A DNA stretch of 64,000 bases, from assembly GCA_964371035.1 (NCBI GenBank), contig CAYJLG010000003.1, positions 1 through 64,000 on the forward strand. Reading direction: 5' to 3'. Each line of letters starts with the position of its first letter. Position 1 is the stretch's first letter. Below, piece after piece: positions 53,386-61,913 of this stretch. The notes under the pieces were generated by a model, which saw only the letters and a program-made list of their open reading frames with translations, was not told the origin of the DNA and made no database searches. The translations under genes and the position numbers were made by a program. The DNA is from UBA1535 sp964371035. Its GTDB lineage: Bacteria > Bacillota > Clostridia > Tissierellales > Sedimentibacteraceae.

Positions 53386-54675
53386 ATGAAACTGTCTAAA
53401 ATTTTATTTTTGGTATTGTTAGCTGTAGGTTTTATCATTGCCATTTATACAGCTTATAACACTTATGATCAAATACATAGAAGTGAAACAAACATGTTAG
53501 AAATTTATTCTGTCAGAATAGAAAATAAAATTAATATCCAAACTCAAAATTCAGATATTCTAGAAGTATTATCTACAATAGATAATATTGATACTGATTC
53601 TGAAAAATTTAGTTTAATTGCTGAAGCAATGTACAATGATGAATTGACTCATACTATTGCGTTAGAACCTGATGGCATCATAACTCAAATTTATCCACTT
53701 GAAGGCAATGAAATTAATCTAAACAAAAATGTCTTCATAGATAATCTCACAAGCATTGATTCTAAAATTGCCAAAGAACAAACTTCAACTATTATTTCAG
53801 GTCCATTTACCTTGTTTCAAGGTGAAACTGGATTAATAATAAGAAATCCTATATATAACGATAGTACATTTTGGGGGTTTTCGACTTTTGTCATGAGACT
53901 TGAAAATTTACTTGACTCTGCAGGTATTTACACTTTGCAAAATTTAGGTTATGAATACAATCTAACTACAAACTATGAGGGCAACAGTAAAATAGCTAGT
54001 CAAAGTGAAAATTTCAATCCAAATTATGCACTTTTTGAAGAAATAAATTTGTCAGGCAATGTTTGGGAGTTGGGATTATATAATAAAGATAAAATTTATT
54101 ATACTTTAGTCACAGGGACGTTTTGGTTTTTTATTATTTTAGTTATAAATATTGTTATATGGCGTATTTTGAAAGAATCTGAAAAAGCTAGAGCAAAATT
54201 GAAAAACCGACTAGAAACAGATGCACTCACAAAAGCATATAACCGAGTAAAACTTGAAAGTAATCTTAAAGATCTTCAAAACTCCATTTTCGCTTTATTC
54301 TTTATTGATCTAAATAAATTTAAACCAGTAAATGATACTTACGGGCACGAAATGGGAGATAAATTACTTATAGCCTATGTAAGAAGACTCCAGTCAAGCT
54401 TTAAAATAAACAAGACAATATATAGATTAGGTGGAGACGAATTTGTGATTACAATACCAGATATTTCATCAGATAAAAATGCGACAGTTTTAAAAAATAG
54501 GATTGTAGAATTATCTAGTCAACCTTTCTCTATTGACGGCGTGGAACTAAATATATCTGCAAGCGTTGGTTATGCACTTTCAAACGAAGCAGAGGATTCC
54601 GAAACATTGCTAAAAATTGCAGATTCAAATATGTACGATGAAAAATCATTGAATTCTGAGAGAGATCAACGTTAA
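53386..54675 (+). CDS. Membrane diguanylate cyclase with CHASE-like sensor
   Basis: A 429-residue protein. TM1 (about 5-25), an extracellular CHASE-like domain with TGLIIRNPIYNDSTFWGFSTFVMRLENLL, TM2 (about 243-265), then a GGDEF domain with LTKAYNR, FFIDLNKFKPVNDTYGHEMGD and an intact GGDEF at about 349-353. It should make c-di-GMP; no RxxD inhibitory site is visible. ATG 53386 has AGAAAGGA upstream; an upstream extension to 53251 spans the promoter and is rejected. Confidence 0.93.
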   Translation: MKLSKILFLVLLAVGFIIAIYTAYNTYDQIHRSETNMLEIYSVRIENKINIQTQNSDILEVLSTIDNIDTDSEKFSLIAEAMYNDELTHTIALEPDGIITQIYPLEGNEINLNKNVFIDNLTSIDSKIAKEQTSTIISGPFTLFQGETGLIIRNPIYNDSTFWGFSTFVMRLENLLDSAGIYTLQNLGYEYNLTTNYEGNSKIASQSENFNPNYALFEEINLSGNVWELGLYNKDKIYYTLVTGTFWFFIILVINIVIWRILKESEKARAKLKNRLETDALTKAYNRVKLESNLKDLQNSIFALFFIDLNKFKPVNDTYGHEMGDKLLIAYVRRLQSSFKINKTIYRLGGDEFVITIPDISSDKNATVLKNRIVELSSQPFSIDGVELNISASVGYALSNEAEDSETLLKIADSNMYDEKSLNSERDQR

Positions 54676-54712
54676 CTTTTTATATCACCAATACAAATTA
54701 AATTAAAACTAT

Positions 54713-54742
54713 AAGGAGGATAGTGCTACTAGCTTAAGCACT
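54713..54742 (+). promoter_or_regulatory. Ribosome site and hairpin that bridges it to the start codon
   Basis: AAGGAGGA (54713-54720) is 29 nt from ATG 54750, too far for normal use. AGTGCT (54722-54727) and AGCACT (54737-54742) form a stem between them; folding it leaves an effective spacing of about 8 nt. A five-codon frame GTG CTA CTA GCT TAA lies in the same stretch. Confidence 0.6.
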
Positions 54743-54749
54743 GACAATT

Positions 54750-55010
54750 ATGTACCCAGAACACTATAAGTATTTTCAAAATAAAGAATGTGAGTTCTTT
54801 CCATGTCATAATACTGATGATGTAGAAAATTTCAACTGTTTATTTTGTTATTGTCCTTTATACATGCTAAAAGGTGATTGTGGTGGAAATTATATCAAAA
54901 ACCACGACATTAAAGATTGCTCAAAATGCTTAGTTCCACATGGTAAAACTTCATATGAACATGTGATGAGTAAAATGGAAGCAGTTATTAAAATTGGGAG
55001 TGAATTTTAA
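54750..55010 (+). CDS. Cysteine-rich small domain protein
   Basis: An 86-residue protein with 9 cysteines. CEFFPCHNTDD, NCLFCYCPLYMLKGDCGGN and KDCSKCLVPH match the Cys-rich small domain (PF04071), found stand-alone or joined to cobalamin and metal-related proteins. It probably binds a metal. No function is known. It lies between a diguanylate cyclase and the zinc operon, ending before a strong terminator. Confidence 0.85.
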   Translation: MYPEHYKYFQNKECEFFPCHNTDDVENFNCLFCYCPLYMLKGDCGGNYIKNHDIKDCSKCLVPHGKTSYEHVMSKMEAVIKIGSEF

Positions 55011-55043
55011 TTTCTAATCGTTAAAAAGTAGGTCATACCTACT

Positions 55044-55090
55044 AAAAAATAGGCTATGCCTATTAAAAAATAGGCATAGCCTATTTTTTT
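55044..55090. terminator. Terminator made of paired 13-bp palindromes
   Basis: AAAATAGGCTATGCCTATT pairs with AATAGGCATAGCCTATTTTTTT around a 4-nt loop. Each arm is itself nearly palindromic. A third palindrome, GTAGGTCATACCTAC (55027-55041), precedes it. U-tract on the plus side. Confidence 0.85.
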
Positions 55091-55091
55091 A

Positions 55092-55120
55092 TTGCAAATT
55101 ATTACTATGTATTATATAAT
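55092..55120 (+). promoter_or_regulatory. Promoter of the zinc-uptake operon
   Basis: TTGCAA (55092-55097), a 17-nt spacer, TATAAT (55115-55120). Transcription should start near 55127, just before the inverted repeat called as operator. Confidence 0.85.
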
Positions 55121-55129
55121 AAAAAATAT

Positions 55130-55152
55130 AATTTGCTACTCATTCGCAAATT
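55130..55152. promoter_or_regulatory. Candidate operator for the Fur/Zur-type regulator
   Basis: AATTTGC and GCAAATT form a perfect 7-bp inverted repeat with a 9-bp gap, at the expected transcription start. The position fits repression. The spacing differs from the textbook 7-1-7 Zur box, so this is a candidate only. Confidence 0.55.
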
Positions 55153-55179
55153 AAGCAAGAAAATTAGGAGGTGTTTGAA

Positions 55180-55584
55180 ATTACAAGATATAAAACCGAA
55201 CAGCGAAAAAAACTACTTCATTTTTTCCGTAAAAATCTACATTCGTCTTTTTCAGCAAAACAAATCCATAACTTGCTAAATGATGACGATATAAGCATCA
55301 GCGCTATTTATAGAAACCTTTCTGCTATGGAAAAAGAAGGTGTTTTATGCCGTGTTACCAATATAATGTATCCAAGAGAAACATTTTATCAGTATATAGA
55401 TCCTGAAAAATGTTGTGGTAGTTTACATTTAATATGTAATATTTGTAATGACTCTTTACACTTAGACAAACATGTATCAAAATTAATTTCAGGTGTAGCT
55501 TTAGACAGTCATGGCTTTGCAGTCAATGAAGAAAAATCTGTAATATATGGTACGTGTGAAAATTGTTCACAACTAAGCATTTAA
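55180..55584 (+). CDS. Fur-family metal regulator, probably zinc-responsive (Zur-like)
   Basis: About 135 residues. A winged helix (SFSAKQIHNLLNDDDISISAIYRNLSAMEKEGVLCRV) is followed by a dimerisation domain with CNICNDS and CENC as a CxxC...CxxC structural zinc site and HLICN/HLDKH as possible sensory ligands. It leads the znuACB genes, so zinc sensing is the best guess. AGGAGG (55166-55171) sits 8 nt before an ATT codon at 55180; the alternative GTG at 55171 overlaps the ribosome site itself. The true start is uncertain. Confidence 0.88.
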   Translation: MTRYKTEQRKKLLHFFRKNLHSSFSAKQIHNLLNDDDISISAIYRNLSAMEKEGVLCRVTNIMYPRETFYQYIDPEKCCGSLHLICNICNDSLHLDKHVSKLISGVALDSHGFAVNEEKSVIYGTCENCSQLSI

Positions 55585-55604
55585 ATAATTTACTAGGAGG
55601 AAAA

Positions 55605-56693
55605 ATGAAAAACAAACTAATTATTATTTTAACTGTAGCTCTAATATTCTCAATTATGTTTTCTGGTTGCTCTCAAAATAGTGAAAATCAATCTACTGAC
55701 AATTCTACTATTAAAAAAAGCATAGTCGTCACTACGTTCCCTACTTATGATTGGATTAATAAAATTCTTGGCGACAATTCATCTGATTTTGAAGTATTGT
55801 TATTGACAGATTCGGGTATAGATATGCACAATTATCAACCTTCAACTGCAGATATAGCTACAATTTTAAACTCTGATTTATTCATCTATAACGGCGGTGA
55901 TTCTGATGCGTGGGCTGAAGATGTTGTTGCTCAAATGAACACTAGTGATGCTGTAACAATCAATATAATGCAAAAAATTGCTAATTCACTCAAAGAAGAA
56001 GAATTTGTTGAAGGTATGGAACACGACCATGAAGAGCACGAATATGAAGATCATGAACACGAAGAACACGAAGACCATGACCATGAAGACCACGACCACG
56101 AAGAGCACGAACACGAGGACGAAGACCATGACCATGAAGACCACGACCACGAAGGCGTATATGATGAACATGTATGGTTATCACTAAAAAATGCAATGCA
56201 AATTTGTGGAGAATTATCTCTAGCTGTACAATCATTAGATCCTGAAAATTCGACTACTTATATTGCAAATACCGAAAATTACATAAATCAACTAAAAACT
56301 TTAGAAGAAAAATTTGAAACTGAACTATTAGATACAAATAAAGATACTTTAATTTTTGCAGATAGATTTCCTTTCAGGTATCTAGTAGATGATTATGATA
56401 TTTCATACTATGCAGCCTTTTCAGGTTGTTCTGCAGAAACAGAAGCAAGTTTTGAGACTGTAGTTTTTTTAACAGACAAACTTAATGAATTACAATTAGA
56501 AGAACTTATCATCATAGATGGTGAAAATGACAGCATCGCAAAAACTGTTATCCAAAACAGTTCACTAAAAAACACTAAAATCTTAACTTTAAATTCATTA
56601 CAAGCTATATCAACACAAGAAATCAACGAAGGTGCAACATATTTAACACTTATGGAGCAAAATCTTCAAATTTTAATTGAAGCTCTAAACTAA
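55605..56693 (+). CDS. znuA: Zinc ABC transporter substrate-binding lipoprotein
   Basis: A 362-residue lipoprotein (lipobox FSGC near residue 23). The SBP9 fold shows VVTTFPTYDWINKILGD and the metal-ligand histidine in DMHNYQPSTADI, with VYDEHVWLSLKNA giving a second. Between them is a stretch of about 45 residues of His, Glu and Asp (HDHEEHEYEDHEHEEHED and so on), the flexible zinc-binding loop of ZnuA proteins. TAGGAGG precedes ATG 55605. First transporter gene of the operon. Confidence 0.94.
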   Translation: MKNKLIIILTVALIFSIMFSGCSQNSENQSTDNSTIKKSIVVTTFPTYDWINKILGDNSSDFEVLLLTDSGIDMHNYQPSTADIATILNSDLFIYNGGDSDAWAEDVVAQMNTSDAVTINIMQKIANSLKEEEFVEGMEHDHEEHEYEDHEHEEHEDHDHEDHDHEEHEHEDEDHDHEDHDHEGVYDEHVWLSLKNAMQICGELSLAVQSLDPENSTTYIANTENYINQLKTLEEKFETELLDTNKDTLIFADRFPFRYLVDDYDISYYAAFSGCSAETEASFETVVFLTDKLNELQLEELIIIDGENDSIAKTVIQNSSLKNTKILTLNSLQAISTQEINEGATYLTLMEQNLQILIEALN

Positions 56694-56713
56694 CAAAATT
56701 GATTGGAGAACAC

Positions 56714-57400
56714 ATGAAACAATTCGTATGCAACAACTTAACTATAGGATATGAAGGCCATCCTGTACAAACAAACATCAACCTTTCTATAAATTCTGGG
56801 GATTATTTATGTATTATTGGAAAAAATGGTTCAGGCAAAAGCACATTGATTAAAACAATTTTAGGCCTTTTGCCTCCTATCTCTGGCAATATAGAATTAG
56901 ATAAAAACTCAAAAAATACAGATATAGGCTATCTTCCCCAGCAAACTCAAATCCAAAAGGATTTTCCTGCCTCAGCATGGGAAGTTGTACTTTCAGGTTG
57001 TCTTAATAAACACGGACTACGCCCTTTTTATAATAGCGCTGAAAAAAATCTAGCTGCTGAAATGATGAAAAAAATTGGAATTACTGAATTAAAAAAGAAA
57101 ACTTATAGCAAATTATCTGGAGGACAACAGCAAAAAGTGCTTTTATCAAGAGCTCTCTGTGCTACAAACAAGATATTATTGCTAGATGAACCTACTGCAG
57201 GCCTCGACCCTAAATCTACTGGAGAATTATATGATTTAATCAAACTTTTGAACGATGAAGGCATAACAATCATTATGATAACTCACGATGTAGACAACGC
57301 AATCAAAGATTCGGATTATGTGCTCGAAATAGACGAAACCGCAATATTTATGAAAACTTCCGAATATTTTTCAAAATTAAGGGGTGATAAAAATGAATGA
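56714..57400 (+). CDS. znuC: Zinc ABC transporter ATPase
   Basis: A 228-residue ATPase. Walker A GKNGSGKST, Q-loop YLPQQTQ, signature LSGGQQQK, Walker B LLLDEPTAGLD and H-loop MITHDVD are intact. ATG 56714 has GGAG 5 nt upstream. It overlaps znuB by 8 bp. Confidence 0.94.
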   Translation: MKQFVCNNLTIGYEGHPVQTNINLSINSGDYLCIIGKNGSGKSTLIKTILGLLPPISGNIELDKNSKNTDIGYLPQQTQIQKDFPASAWEVVLSGCLNKHGLRPFYNSAEKNLAAEMMKKIGITELKKKTYSKLSGGQQQKVLLSRALCATNKILLLDEPTAGLDPKSTGELYDLIKLLNDEGITIIMITHDVDNAIKDSDYVLEIDETAIFMKTSEYFSKLRGDKNE

Positions 57401-58238
57401 AATATATAATGATCTTGTCCTGTATTTTTCTTATCCATTTGTACGATATGCATTTATAGTCGGCATATTGACTGCGTTATGCTCGTCACTTTTAGGTGCA
57501 ACGTTAGTATTAAAAAGATTGTCATATATAGGAGATGGACTTTCACATATTGCATTTGGAGCTATCGCTATATCCACCATATTGGACGTAGCAAATCAAA
57601 ATATTTTAGTTTTTCCCATAACTGCATTTTGTGCAATTTTACTATTAAGAATAGGTCAAAGCACAAAAATCAATGGAGATGCTGCCATAGCGATGATGTC
57701 TGTTGGATCACTAGCAATAGGATATTTACTGCTAAATATTTTTCCAGTTTCTACAAACTTAGCCGGTGATGTATGTGTTACGCTGTTTGGCTCGACTTCA
57801 ATACTAACGCTAACACCTACCGATGTGTGGATATGCGCTGGCCTATCTCTTTTTGTAATTACAATATTCCTATTTTTTTACAACAAGATTTTTTCTATAA
57901 CCTTTGATGAAACTTTTGCCAAAGCGACAGGAGTTAAAGCAGACGCATACAATTTAGTATTAGCGATCACTATAGCAGCAGTCATTGTCACAGCTATGAA
58001 TTTAGTTGGCTCTTTACTAATTTCTGCATTAGTAGTATTCCCTGCCCTATCTTCAATGCGAATATTTGGCAATTTTAAGGCAGTGATTTTATCATCTGCT
58101 ATAATATCTGTTTTCTGTGCCGTGGTTGGAATTTTAGTCTCTATATTATTTGGCACTCCTGTAGGTTCAACAATTGTTACAGCAAACATACTTGTTTTTG
58201 CACTCTCATTTTCAATCTCTAAGTTAGCGAGGATATAA
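57393..58238 (+). CDS. znuB: Zinc ABC transporter permease
   Basis: A 281-residue ABC-3 family permease with about 8 helices. SYIGDGLSHIAFGAIA is the family signature for the ATPase contact, followed by AIAMMSVGSLAIGYLL. ATG 57393 lies behind GGGGTG within the end of znuC. Confidence 0.93.
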   Translation: MNEIYNDLVLYFSYPFVRYAFIVGILTALCSSLLGATLVLKRLSYIGDGLSHIAFGAIAISTILDVANQNILVFPITAFCAILLLRIGQSTKINGDAAIAMMSVGSLAIGYLLLNIFPVSTNLAGDVCVTLFGSTSILTLTPTDVWICAGLSLFVITIFLFFYNKIFSITFDETFAKATGVKADAYNLVLAITIAAVIVTAMNLVGSLLISALVVFPALSSMRIFGNFKAVILSSAIISVFCAVVGILVSILFGTPVGSTIVTANILVFALSFSISKLARI

Positions 58239-58241
58239 ACG

Positions 58242-58694
58242 ATGAAAAAAAATAAAATTTTCTTTACTATATTATTATTGATTACAATATTAAGTGTTAC
58301 AGCTTGTTCTGACGAAAACACAGGTTCAAGCAATAATCAAACTTCTACTACTGATGTTAATGTAGATTACGATCTTACTGAAATGAGTAGCACTATGGTT
58401 TTTTCACAAATCAATGATTTGATGATGAATGGCGATAAATATGTAGGTAAAACATTTAGAATTATCGGCCAATATCAATCACAGTTTAATCAAGCCACAG
58501 GTATTACTTATAGCTTTGTAGTAGTTTCTGATGCAACTGGATGTTGCCCTCAAGGCATTGAATTTATTTGCACAACGGAGGTAGAAATGCCTGATGTTTT
58601 GACGCTTATAGAATTAATAGGTACTTTCGAATCATATTATGAAGGTGAAATGAAATACTATAGATTATCTACAGAAGATATAGTACTAAAATAA
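58242..58694 (+). CDS. OB-like lipoprotein linked to the zinc operon
   Basis: A 150-residue lipoprotein (lipobox VTAC at about residue 21). The mature part has YVGKTFRIIGQYQSQFNQ, DATGCCPQGIEFIC and LIELIGTFESYYEG. The pattern G-K...I-G...CC..GI resembles the C-terminal part of YcgQ/TIGR03943-type proteins linked to zinc-regulated operons. It starts 3 bp after znuB. It may bind or pass on metal outside the membrane; that is inference. Confidence 0.8.
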   Translation: MKKNKIFFTILLLITILSVTACSDENTGSSNNQTSTTDVNVDYDLTEMSSTMVFSQINDLMMNGDKYVGKTFRIIGQYQSQFNQATGITYSFVVVSDATGCCPQGIEFICTTEVEMPDVLTLIELIGTFESYYEGEMKYYRLSTEDIVLK

Positions 58695-58827
58695 TTAAAA
58701 CCCTGCACTTAAACTGATTATCTCCTCCCCTATTTACATGCTTTTTCAACTATAATTCATTAATTACAACAGCCAAAATCGTTGAATTATAAGTATAAAC
58801 GAAATATTATACATTGGCTAAAATCTA

Positions 58828-58856
58828 TTGACATAAAATTTTGATTTGTGTATAAT
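58828..58856 (+). promoter_or_regulatory. Consensus sigma-A promoter of the SBP-GGDEF-EAL gene
   Basis: TTGACA (58828-58833), a 17-nt spacer, TATAAT (58851-58856): a perfect match. A leader of about 105 nt separates it from ATG 58968. The rest of 58695-58827 shows nothing recognisable. Confidence 0.92.
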
Positions 58857-58967
58857 TGACTTAAAACTCATTCTTAATGTTCTTTTAAGAAAAAATAAAA
58901 TTTAGTAACAACATCATTTTCTTTGATTTATGATTAATTAGAAAATATTTAATCGGGAGGAGATATC

Positions 58968-61862
58968 ATGTCACGAAGAAAACATTTGATTGTTAGTTTT
59001 ATTTTTATTTTTTTACTTATCTTTTTTTTCAAATTTGATCACGAAAGTGTTTTAGCCGATGACAAGATAAAAATCGGATATCTACCTAACGAAAACATAG
59101 TCGTAGATATCGACAATATAGGTTATGAAGGCTATGGGTACGAGATTTTCAAAAAAATAGAAGAACTCAGCGATTTGGAATTTGAATTCGTTGAGATTAA
59201 AGGCGACCTTTTTGATGCTCTTCGTACAGGTCAAATCGATATCAGTGGACTTTTTTATAAAACAGACGAAAGAGAAGCAGAGTTTGTTTATACAAAGTAT
59301 CCATTTGTACGCATTCAATCAAGTTTATCTACGAAAAAAGAAAATTTTTCTTTTTATGACGATCCCCAAAGCATTGACGGTAAAACAGTTTCAACATTTT
59401 ATGACAACCCAATGGTTGCAGTGTTGGATAAATATCTTGATGATAACGATATTTCTGTTAATTACACTTACAACAATATGTACGAGTATACAAATGTAGA
59501 AACTGACTATTATCTAACTTATTCTAATGAATTTACTAAACAAAATCTAAAATCAGTTCTTAACCTAGACAAATTATACGCGTATGCGATTGCAACTGAA
59601 AAAAACGCACACATTATTGATGAAATAAATGATATACTATACTATATAATAACATGTGAAGGCGACTTTTTTTTAAATCTTGAAAACAAGTATTCGTTAG
59701 ATCTGCCGACTTCTTCTCATAGAGGATTAAAGCGAAGCGAGGTCAATAAATTGAGGCAGTCTACATTAACAGTAGGTTTTGTTGAAGACAACATGCCTAT
59801 AACTTATGTTGATAATAAAAATTCTCCAAGAGGCATAGCAGTTGACATTTTGAATAAATTTTCAAAAATGTATGGATTTGATGTTGAATATTTTCCATAT
59901 AAAGCAAGTGACCCTATTTCAGTATATAGTCATTGTGATATTTTAATTTCTGCAGTCGGAAATACTCAAGATGTCTCTAATTATTATAAAAAAACAGAAG
60001 CTTATCATGCATTAGAATTAATTTCAATATCAACACGTGAAACATTTGAACAAAACACCACGTTATCTTCTATTTCAGAAATCGATATAAGTGTAGGTAT
60101 GTTAAATTACTTGCACTATAACTTTATAGGTAAGAGTCCAAATATTGAATATAATTTTTTTAATTCTACAGATGATCTGTTAGATAGTTTTGGAAATGAT
60201 GAATTAGATTTAGCAATATTTACGAATAGTGATGTTAGTTACGTAAATGAAATACTTTCAGACAAGCCAATCAACTCATATTTATCTGGCTCAGAGCTCG
60301 AACTAGCAATCAATGTTTCTAATAATCTTGCAAGCACATATTTGCCTTTAATAAACATAATGCTAGATACTGTTGATTCTAGTTTTTATGAAGAAGCTGT
60401 ACTTGAGAATTCTTCATTCTATTTCCCAGAATTAACTATAACTGATCATATTACTAACAATTGGTACTTTATAGCAATATTTATTGCCTTAGTTGTTATT
60501 ATTGCATTAACTTATACAATTAAAAAAATTACTAAACAAAAACAAAAGATAGAGCAAACTTATAAAATTGAACCATTTACAAACATAATGTCAAATGCAT
60601 ATTTTAACGTTAGAGCTCAAGAACTTATTACTAATTCAAGACCTTGGGAGTATGAACTCATCAGTTTTGATATAGATGAATTCAGAACTATTAACAGTTA
60701 TTTTAGTTTTGAAAAAGGTTCTAAGATTATTAAAGCTATTGCAGATGCGCTCTACGACGCTTTTAAAGGTACAAATGCTTTATACACCAGAGTATCAGTA
60801 GATCATTTCTTAATCTTCAGAAAAATAGACGAAGGTGGCGATTTAAATAGCATTTATACTAAATATTTACAGCCACTATCAATATTTTTGATTGGAAACA
60901 ATCATGAATTAAATTTTTCTTTTGGAAAAATAGTTGTTAAACACCCTTCTGACATACTGACAGAACTAATATCATTTGCAGATTATGCAAGAATACAAGG
61001 TAAAAAGAGATACTCAACTACCTTTATCGAATTTGATAGCAGAATGCGCAGGATATATGATTTAAGAATAGATTTATCTATTAGAATGGAACGAGCATTA
61101 AAAGACAATGAATTTTTTGTAGTATATCAACCTAAAGTCAACTTAAAAACCTTAAAAGTTGAGGGTGCAGAAGCTCTTGTCAGATGGCACCCAAAAGTAG
61201 GAAATACTATTTATCCTTGTGATTTTATTGATGTGTTTGAAAAAAATGGATTTATTTCAACGCTTGATTTATACGTTTTCGAAGAAATATGCAAATTTAT
61301 TGAAAAAAATCAATTAAAGACTAGCATACCTGTTATATCATCAAACTTATCTGCAATTACAATTTTAGATGATATGACAATAACTAGGCTTAAAGAGCTA
61401 GTTTCAAAATATAATTTAAACCCTAACCAATTTGAAATCGAACTATCAGATAGCAATATGGTCTTACCAGATGATACCTTTGCAAACAAAGTTAAAGCTT
61501 TGAGGAAACTTGGTTTTAAGGTTTCAATCGATAATTTTGGTGCAAAACTTTCTTCTTTAAACAGACTCAGCGAATTAGATGCAGATACTCTCAAGTTAGA
61601 TAAAACATTTTTTGATTTAAAAGGCCACGGCAAAAAAAGTACTTTAGTAGTACAAAATGTTATTTCTATGGCTAAGCAGTTAAATCTAAAAGTTGTAGCT
61701 GAAGGAGTAGAAACACTTGCTCAAGCTAGATGGCTAAAAAAACTTGAATGCGACATGACTCAGGGATATTATTTTTCAGGCCCTGTAGATGAAGAAGCGT
61801 TCTTAAATATTCTCCAAAGTGAAAAAAGCTTTGAATCTATCTATTTCCAGTCAGGAGATTAA
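58968..61862 (+). CDS. Receptor with two SBP_bac_3 domains, degenerate GGDEF and EAL domain
   Basis: A 964-residue membrane protein. A signal/TM1 (about 7-26), two amino-acid-binding-protein-like domains (about 32-255 and 268-485), TM2 (about 498-518), then GGDEF and EAL domains. GGDEF is replaced by SVDHF, so cyclase activity is unlikely. EAL is at 735-737 (EALVRWHP), and N, K, E and Q positions (SNLS, KLDK, AEGVET, QGYY) are kept, but the ELTE motif reads ELSD and DDFG reads DNFG at 855-856. Phosphodiesterase activity may be weak or lost. It is likely a c-di-GMP receptor or hydrolase controlled by small ligands. Confidence 0.9.
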   Translation: MSRRKHLIVSFIFIFLLIFFFKFDHESVLADDKIKIGYLPNENIVVDIDNIGYEGYGYEIFKKIEELSDLEFEFVEIKGDLFDALRTGQIDISGLFYKTDEREAEFVYTKYPFVRIQSSLSTKKENFSFYDDPQSIDGKTVSTFYDNPMVAVLDKYLDDNDISVNYTYNNMYEYTNVETDYYLTYSNEFTKQNLKSVLNLDKLYAYAIATEKNAHIIDEINDILYYIITCEGDFFLNLENKYSLDLPTSSHRGLKRSEVNKLRQSTLTVGFVEDNMPITYVDNKNSPRGIAVDILNKFSKMYGFDVEYFPYKASDPISVYSHCDILISAVGNTQDVSNYYKKTEAYHALELISISTRETFEQNTTLSSISEIDISVGMLNYLHYNFIGKSPNIEYNFFNSTDDLLDSFGNDELDLAIFTNSDVSYVNEILSDKPINSYLSGSELELAINVSNNLASTYLPLINIMLDTVDSSFYEEAVLENSSFYFPELTITDHITNNWYFIAIFIALVVIIALTYTIKKITKQKQKIEQTYKIEPFTNIMSNAYFNVRAQELITNSRPWEYELISFDIDEFRTINSYFSFEKGSKIIKAIADALYDAFKGTNALYTRVSVDHFLIFRKIDEGGDLNSIYTKYLQPLSIFLIGNNHELNFSFGKIVVKHPSDILTELISFADYARIQGKKRYSTTFIEFDSRMRRIYDLRIDLSIRMERALKDNEFFVVYQPKVNLKTLKVEGAEALVRWHPKVGNTIYPCDFIDVFEKNGFISTLDLYVFEEICKFIEKNQLKTSIPVISSNLSAITILDDMTITRLKELVSKYNLNPNQFEIELSDSNMVLPDDTFANKVKALRKLGFKVSIDNFGAKLSSLNRLSELDADTLKLDKTFFDLKGHGKKSTLVVQNVISMAKQLNLKVVAEGVETLAQARWLKKLECDMTQGYYFSGPVDEEAFLNILQSEKSFESIYFQSGD

Positions 61863-61869
61863 TTTAGTA

Positions 61870-61910
61870 CAAAAAAACAATTTAGGGGAAAACTCACTCG
61901 TTTTCCCCTA
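61870..61910 (-). terminator. Terminator between convergent genes
   Basis: TAGGGGAAAAC and GTTTTCCCCTA form an 11-bp stem with a 6-nt loop; on the minus strand AAATTGTTTTTTT follows. It lies 4 bp after the stop of the NahK fusion gene. Confidence 0.85.
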
Positions 61911-61913
61911 CTC

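Noticed and set aside
55027..55090. Regular palindromes that might be read as a CRISPR repeat
   Set aside because: Units are only 13-15 bp with no constant spacers and no cas genes; they form a terminator.
56020..56155. Short repeated units in znuA that might suggest a CRISPR array or microsatellite
   Set aside because: The repeats are in frame and encode the His/Asp/Glu loop expected of ZnuA proteins.
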